The position numbers and the translations under genes are program-made. The notes beneath the pieces are model-generated. The model was given only the letters and a program-made list of their open reading frames with translations, searched no databases and was not told where the DNA came from. 64,000 bases of DNA. Origin: Usnea hakonensis. Its lineage: Eukaryota; Ascomycota; Lecanoromycetes; Lecanorales; Parmeliaceae. The stretch covers positions 1-64,000 of the forward strand of contig BLJB01000043.1 of assembly GCA_013423325.1 (NCBI GenBank), written 5' to 3'. How positions within the stretch are numbered: position 1 is the stretch's first letter; the number at the start of each line of letters is the position of its first letter. Of this stretch, positions 58,249 through 64,000 are shown in pieces.

Positions 58249-58369
58249 GATAGATAGATAGATAGATCACACGAGATCGAGCCATGAACATTCATTCATT
58301 CATTCATCCAATGCAATGAATCCTCACACCTTCCATGAGGGTAAGTAAGAAAGAAAGAAAGAAAGAAAG
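58249..58369. repeat. Cluster of GATA, CATT and GAAA microsatellites
   Basis: Runs of GATA (about 58249-58267), CATT (about 58290-58307) and GAAA/AAAG (about 58346-58369) follow each other within 120 nt of non-coding DNA. Confidence 0.85.
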
Positions 58370-58657
58370 TGGAGATTTGTGAATCCGTTTCTACAGAGAG
58401 GGAGGCGGGATGAGATGGTAAGTAAAAGGACTCCTTGAAAAGAGAAAAACGTGAAGATGGTGGGGAACGATTTGCGTTAGAAGGGATATCTGTATCTGTC
58501 ATGTCATGTCATAGAAAAACCCTGCCATGGTATCTATCCATCTGCAAACGGATTAGGAAAAACAAGTACACAAAACCCGTTTCCAAACCGCACCGGAATC
58601 AAGGTTTCGCATTACTCAAGAATTCTTTTCACGCCTCGCTCCAACCAAATCCACCAC

Positions 58658-60258
58658 TCACATAACATGTTCAATCTCATTCATATAAAGCTTAACATGC
58701 GAATCCATCTTCAAATACTGATCGTGCGCCGAATGGATCTCATCTTCGATATTCTCCTTCAAATCCGCCATCTGCCACAACACACTGAATTAGCAGCCAA
58801 TCCCACACACACACTTTTCAACAAACTCTCTAAAAGCAAAACACATACCTTCTTCTCCGTCTGCTCGATCCTCACCCTCCTCCTCTCCATGTCCCTCCCC
58901 TTGTCCGTCCTCTCCTCCGTCAACCGCCGATGCACGCCCCTCAACTCCTCCATCTTCTCCTTCGCCGACAGCGCCTTCTCGCGGCTCCCGTTCCTCACCG
59001 TCTCCGTCCGTTCCAGCCAGCGCTTCAAATGCCGCTGCAGCACCGCTTCCGTGCGCTCCACTTCTCGGACATTGTTGCCGCGTTCGGAGAGGGCGTCTCT
59101 TCGTTTGGCGGCCTTGAGGTTCTCTTCGTCTTCTTTGTGGAGTTCGTTTGAGATTTCTTCCAGGACTTTGGTGCAGGAGATGACGTCGTTTGTTACGACG
59201 CCAAAGGTATCGGTGCTCGTCTGGAGAGCTCTTGTGCGCTTCTCCAGCGAGTCGATTTGCGATCTGTCTCGGCCTAGGTTCTCGGATAGCTCCGTCAGAT
59301 TCGCTTGGAGGGCAGCCGGCGATTGTAACACGTATGGTCGTAGCTTTTCAGACTCCCGTCTCACGCCAAGACATCTCTCCGTCTTTTCCTCCAGCACGCC
59401 CGTCAATCTGCCCTTTTCACCTCGCACTCTCTCCAGCCGTTCCGCGACTCGTTCTTGGCCTTTTTTGAGTTCTAGTAAACGCTGCTTCAGCTCGTCATTA
59501 CGCTTCGTTTTCTCTTTTACTTGTTGATCCATTGATTTGCGCTCCCGCCTCATCTCGTCTAGCCGTGACACCATATCCTGATTCTCGAGATAAAGTGTCT
59601 CGATGCGTGATTTGGTTCTTTCGGCCTTGTTAAAGTGCTCATCGATAGTAGCGGTCTGCGACTCCCGGAACCGAACGAAATTGATAACGTAGGAGAAGAT
59701 CTTGACAAGGCGATCATGCGTAGGCTTCAGGAGATCATTGAAAGAGAAATCTCTAATACCGCACTGCAAATCTGTCAGCTTCACTCCCCATACAACCATT
59801 CCTGCACAATCCCACCTCAACAAGCAACTTCCTCAACGACACGTAGAACCCCATCAAATTCCTCGTATCAGGCGGCACAATCTCCCCATACTCCCCACAC
59901 ACATCCTCCGCCGCCGCATGCATCGCCGGCTCCACCGTCTCCCGGGTCGCGTTCATGAGCAGTTCCGCAAACCATTCGAAGATCTTCTGTATCTGCTGCG
60001 GGTTGGGTTTTTGCAGGTCCTCGTGGGAGAATTGGACGCCGATGTCGCTGATACAGCCTGCGATTTCGCGGTCCGCCTGATGAAATATGGATGGTCAGCG
60101 AGTTGCAAATGTGGGATGGACGGAAGGGGCTAAGGTGTGGGACTTACAAGGCGCATGAAAGCGTCCGGGTCGGTTTGTTGTTGCTTGCTTCGACCGCCTC
60201 CATTTGGTTGGCTTTGGGAGCGGAACTGCTGGCTCATTCGAGCACTGTTGTAATCCAT
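58658..60258 (-). CDS. NUF2: Kinetochore protein NUF2
   Basis: Four minus-strand exons (60258-60148, 60076-59816, 59763-58849, 58771-58658) give 466 residues. The N-terminal calponin-homology fold starts near residue 30 (ADREIAGCISDIGVQFSHEDL, then PNPQQIQKIFEWFAELLM). The join of exons 2 and 3 restores LLVECGIRDFSFNDLLKPTHDR, followed by LVKIFSYVINFVRFRESQ, which is diagnostic of NUF2. A long coiled coil (about 150-460) pairs with NDC80. The complex binds microtubules at the outer kinetochore. The start MDYNSAR followed by MSQQF leaves two possible ATGs seven codons apart. All exon phases are zero. Confidence 0.94.
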
Positions 60259-60554
60259 TTGAGCTGCCTGATCTTTTTGCTATGTGAATTCGTCGAGGTG
60301 GCAATGTTCGCAGGCGCAGCCTTGGTGAAGTTGGTGTTCTGTGTTTGCGCAAAATGTAAACAAAGACTCGGATCGTCGGCAGGGGTATCTAGCGCCAAAG
60401 CTTAAATTGACATGCATTCGCCATTCTTTACGATTCACAATTTGCAAATCCCGTACATGCATGTTTCACAAAATCGTTAATTCATCCGAGGGAAACGAAC
60501 GAAATGATAATCCCAAGACCCGAGTTCAAAGGCAAAAACTGCAAAAATGTACGA

Positions 60555-60640
60555 GGTCTTGCCCAGATTCGAACTGGGGTCGCCGGAATATTATGAGACG
60601 AAATCAAAATCCGGAGTGATAACCACTACACTACAAAACC
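60555..60640 (-). tRNA. tRNA-Gln(TTG) with intron
   Basis: Read on the minus strand, the acceptor ends GGTTTTG and CAAGACC pair. The D arm GTGTAGTGGTTATCAC is typical of fungal tRNA-Gln. The anticodon stem CCGGA/TCCGG encloses a long loop starting TTTTGA, so the anticodon is TTG (reads CAA). An intron of about 15 nt follows the base after the anticodon, the standard nuclear position. The T arm is CCCAG TTCGAAT CTGGG. It lies between NUF2 and the F-box gene, in otherwise empty DNA. Confidence 0.92.
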
Positions 60641-60824
60641 TATTCTCTTCGTCTTTGACTTGTGAATAATCTACTATTTACCTATATTGTGCACAAATTT
60701 TGACAGCTGTTTCACCTCTTAATCATGCGGCGATCTTTCAATCATGCACATTCATCCACATATCATCTTGTGCCAGCAATTTTTTCATATACATAGATCT
60801 CGCGTTATCTATACACACCCACCT

Positions 60825-63290
60825 TCAACCATCCCCCAGATCCTGCCACCCCTCCGGTTTCCTAAGTTGTCCATACTGCGTCCAAGCGCTGTTATGCCAC
60901 ACCTCCGCAATCGCAAAGTTGCTCAATCCCATCCTTTTCATACCCTTTATACGACCCCTCAGCCACTCCTGCTGTCTCTCCAGCGCCGCTTGTCTCGCTG
61001 CCGAATCATTTGGGGGTATACTGTCCGTATTATTATCGTTTTGAGCCGATGCCGATTGCTTTGATATCCGCGACCAAGAGAAGCGTGACGGGGATGCGAT
61101 GAGGGCGAGGCTGTCTTTGAGAGTTCTTGTTTTAGTGAGGTTTTTGGGTTGGGGAGAAGTGCTTGGGCTTTCGCCTGTGTTCCCGCGCTTTATGGTGGCG
61201 GATTTAGATGGCTTGATGGCAGTGATGTCGGGAAGGAGGATGCGGAAACCATCATCGTGCAATCGACATGCACAGTGAAGAGCTTTCAACGCGATGGTGT
61301 GAGGGGATTCATTTCGTCGCTGCCATGATCCTATGCCGTGTTCGATGAGTGAGTGCAAGCGCTGCGGATCCGCGAAGCTGAAATCAAAGATCTGGAAGCT
61401 TATCTTGGTACAGTCCGTTTCAGATGTGGCGGGGCCCCAGACGAAGCACTTTTGGTATTGCACATTTCTTGGATAAGTATCTTGGTTCTCGACCGTATGT
61501 GGTAATTGAAGGCCACCCATGGCGATGTCTTGGGGGGGTGTAAGCTGGTAAAGAGGGCTGGATGGATGGGTACCGCCCATATGCTGGCTTAGGGATGTCA
61601 CACGCTTTCCTTGGACAAGGCGGTGACGACGCGGTATTGCACTTTCATCGAGAGCTCCGGCCGTCGCAGATACCATTTCTGGGATGTCTGAATCATATGA
61701 TCTGCAGGGTTCATAGTACATTGCCTCTGGAATATCGTAGACATAAAGCTCGAATCTTGGTCCCTCCAAACTTGTCGTCTGCCAAATAACGGCGACTCGA
61801 ATGGTCCCATGGTTGATAGATGTCGACGCGATGGCAATATTTTTGTAAACGGTGTTTAGTTGAGGACGGGACAGAAGCGCTATGCCTGTGAAATAGTGGT
61901 TGCTTCTTTCTGAATCATCCGACGAGGATTTTGATAGCGAAGAGCTGGGGGACTGAGACGGCTTTCCAGACCGGTCTACTTCCACTATGACATATATGTT
62001 ACCGGTGTTCGCCAGCTCGGCCAAGAAGCGAGGCTCTGTGTGTTGGCGAAGGCCTTTTGAGAAACAAACATGGCGAAGCTGGACCGTATCAGCATTCTAG
62101 TGCCTAGAGTTCAAGGAACAAAAAAATGATGCGCATACTCCTCCATTTGGTGGCAGACGTGCTAATACGTTCCAAGATTGGCTACTCATGAGGAAGGGCT
62201 CGTGGGCCCCATCAAACATTTCAGTTGCTATAATGTCAGCCGATAAGCGGAGGACCTCTTCGGCAGACTCCAACGACTTTAGTGAGAAACGAGAATCAGA
62301 CTTTGCAAACGCTTCCCGAGTATGCAGCAAGTAGAACCCAGCAGTCTCACCGATCTCTATCCGTACTACCCATTCAGCATTGCGTCGAATCTCCTTCACG
62401 CTTATGATGCGCAGCGCGCCCTGGCCTTCAATATCGTGGACGGTACCAGCATAACGTGGAATGTCCGTCGAATCAAAGCGGTAGACGACCAGTGTGTTCT
62501 TCGAGCAATGACTTGTACTGTCGGACATGTCTTGTAATTGAAAGGCTACGATTCCATTTTGAGTACCTAGCCTCGCAGTAGCAACGAAAGCGGGGCTCTT
62601 CAGTACAGAAGATGACGATGGTATAGTAAATTCTAAAGATCGCGCTCGAAAACGAGTACGCCATGCATCGGCATGCCGGTAGGTCGAGGAAAGATTGCCG
62701 TCACGGTCCAATTTCTTCAGAAGCTCTCGATGGCTGATTCTGCCATTTATTGATCCATCCGGCGGAGATTTTCCCTCTGATACGTCGAGGACTGTAGATA
62801 GCAACCAAGAATTGGACAAAATTCTTCTTCGCCAATCCTTGCATGTGTGCCTAGCGGCATCAAGTGCTGCATGTGACAAGTATGACAGTATCAAGTCTGA
62901 TACCTCTGAAGGCAATCCGAACATAGGATCGGTAGCGCCAGGTACTACTTTACCCCCACAACCCACTCCATGGGAGTAATGGGGCCCACTTGCGCATTCA
63001 TTCTCAGCAGAGTGTTCGGTCGTTGAGTCGTTTGTAATTCGAGATGGGTCAATGTCCCCAATTTGATTACCATGACAGGGCCAACAATCTGAGCAATTAC
63101 CTTCCTCGTCAGGTCGAAGATTCTTTGGGTTGTCATTGCATGTTTGATACGGCTCTGCAATGTATTCCTCAAGCGATGCTGGAAAGGAAGGGTGAAATGC
63201 ATCAACCAAGGGAGAAAAGTTGGAGCCACTTTGATCGGATACCCTCACCCTGCTCTGCGACGTCGGATTCTGAATGCCCGACGGCCACAT
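60825..63290 (-). CDS. F-box protein
   Basis: Two minus-strand exons (63290-62139 and 62096-60825) give 807 residues. The first ATG in frame is at 63290. The frame stays open a little further upstream without an ATG, so an extra 5' exon is possible. The F-box is near residues 125-165 (GLPSEVSDLILSYLSHAALD, then ARHTCKDWRRRILSNSWLL). The rest resembles a beta-rich substrate-recognition region (YAGTVHDIEGQGALRIISV, RIEIGETAGFYLLHTREAF), with a disordered Ser-rich part near 650-730 and a basic end. F-box proteins bring substrates to SCF ubiquitin ligases through SKP1. Targets are unknown. The 42-nt intron is among the shortest here. Confidence 0.85.
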
Positions 63291-64000
63291 TACTGCATAT
63301 TTGGAAAGGAGAGAAAGTCGCTTGTCCAAGTTACTAAAGTATAATCAGTAATGAGGAGGCTTTCGTCTGGCGCTTATGCCGTCGGGTATAAGTTATATAA
63401 GACCAGTCTATAGGCTGCAGGCGTCGTATGTTACTTTAGGCTACAACCAATGGCTTCCCATACGTGTCCTCACATCGAGTCCGAAGAAGGAACATTCTTC
63501 TAGTGCGATGGAGATTGGAAAAAGAGATAATGAGACATTGAAAAAGTTGTTGAAGAGGTTTCAAAGACTCAAAGTCAGCCTTAAAGACGGTCATCATCCC
63601 ATGTTCGAGGTGCCGAGGTTCTCAGCTTGTACATACGGAGGTACGGTACCTTAGTCTCTAGTCTCTACTGATACTACTACCTTCACTTTAAGCGTCACAA
63701 GCCAATTGTTTTGAAATCCGTGTCCCAATTCCCAAATCCCACAAGAGCTAATAGAATTAGAATTTTCCAGCTGCATCCTGCTGCAAGGCTGTCATCACCT
63801 TAACTTTCATTCTAATTTGTACTTGGGTCTTCACTTTGCTGGTACATACTTCATCCCGGGTACCGCGTATGGGGAATACTATAGAATTCAAGATTGGGTA
63901 TTCAGCCCCGTTCATCATCTCATGGAAGTTGTCGGTATCCTGGTAGCTTGATTGATTAGTGATAATCCCTACGATTCCCAGAAAACTTGTCGACAAATTC
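63291..64000. other. Right-edge region, possible partial gene
   Basis: Mostly no recognisable gene. A GGTACGGTACCTTAG palindrome-like motif lies near 63640. On the minus strand an open frame runs from the window edge to 63757 (80 codons, ending in QQDAAGKF) and could be the 3' end of a gene continuing outside, but nothing in it is recognised. Confidence 0.3.

Larger units (their letters stand above)
57529..58657. other. Intergenic, about 1.13 kb, C-rich with microsatellites
   Basis: Between the acidic-repeat gene and the NUF2 3' end. The plus strand is strongly C-rich from 57900 to 58210. It contains a 29-nt tandem duplication and three tetranucleotide runs. No gene recognised. Confidence 0.5.

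Noticed and set aside
63376..63654. Open frame of 92 codons near the right edge
   Set aside because: No domain and no exon continuity. Likely chance.

Overview
The window comes from a filamentous ascomycete (Pezizomycotina) nuclear genome. Genes are split by short GT-AG introns of about 40-130 nt, several with TACTAAC-like branch sites. Intergenic spaces are 0.2-2 kb, and the gene set is typical of the group: ELP4, CCT1, VPS15, LEA1, PAT1, GCN3, SYN8, NUF2 and a KRE2/MNT1 mannosyltransferase. A Leotiomycetes/Helotiales origin is my guess, not proven here. All exon structures were rebuilt by hand. For each multi-exon gene the exon lengths sum to a multiple of three and the joined reading frame restores conserved family motifs.

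Layout: 0.4-8.5 kb holds a kinase-SEL1-ankyrin protein, a GNAT acetyltransferase and a CFEM-like secreted/membrane protein, separated by long gene-free stretches. 9.2-18 kb looks like a degenerating accessory island: an MFS exporter, a fructosamine-kinase-like gene broken by one in-frame TAG, a frameshifted NACHT/WD40 relic, about 1.9 kb of gene-free DNA, and an intact secondary-metabolism-type O-methyltransferase. 18.5-49.6 kb is a dense housekeeping block: ELP4, an aldo-keto reductase, an SH3 membrane protein, prolyl-tRNA synthetase, CCT1, VPS15, an RNase III-domain protein, LEA1, PAT1, a KTR mannosyltransferase, a NECAP-like endocytic protein, eIF2B-alpha, the ATPase inhibitor IF1, syntaxin-8-like SNARE and a RING/TRAF protein. 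Many neighbours are divergent pairs sharing one short promoter region.

50.2-57.5 kb is again lineage-specific in look: a polytopic membrane protein with a ZZ-like zinc finger and a 10-nt micro-exon, and two unrecognised multi-exon genes with repeat-rich charged tails. 58.6-63.3 kb returns to conserved content: NUF2, an intron-containing tRNA-Gln and an F-box protein. No CRISPR, rRNA, prophage or intact transposon was seen.

My best candidates for follow-up are the single nonsense codon in the otherwise intact fructosamine-kinase gene, the decayed second copy of a kinase catalytic-loop segment inside an intron of the first gene, the ZZ-finger membrane protein, and the two unrecognised genes at 53-57.5 kb. 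I did not find evidence strong enough to claim a new biological system.
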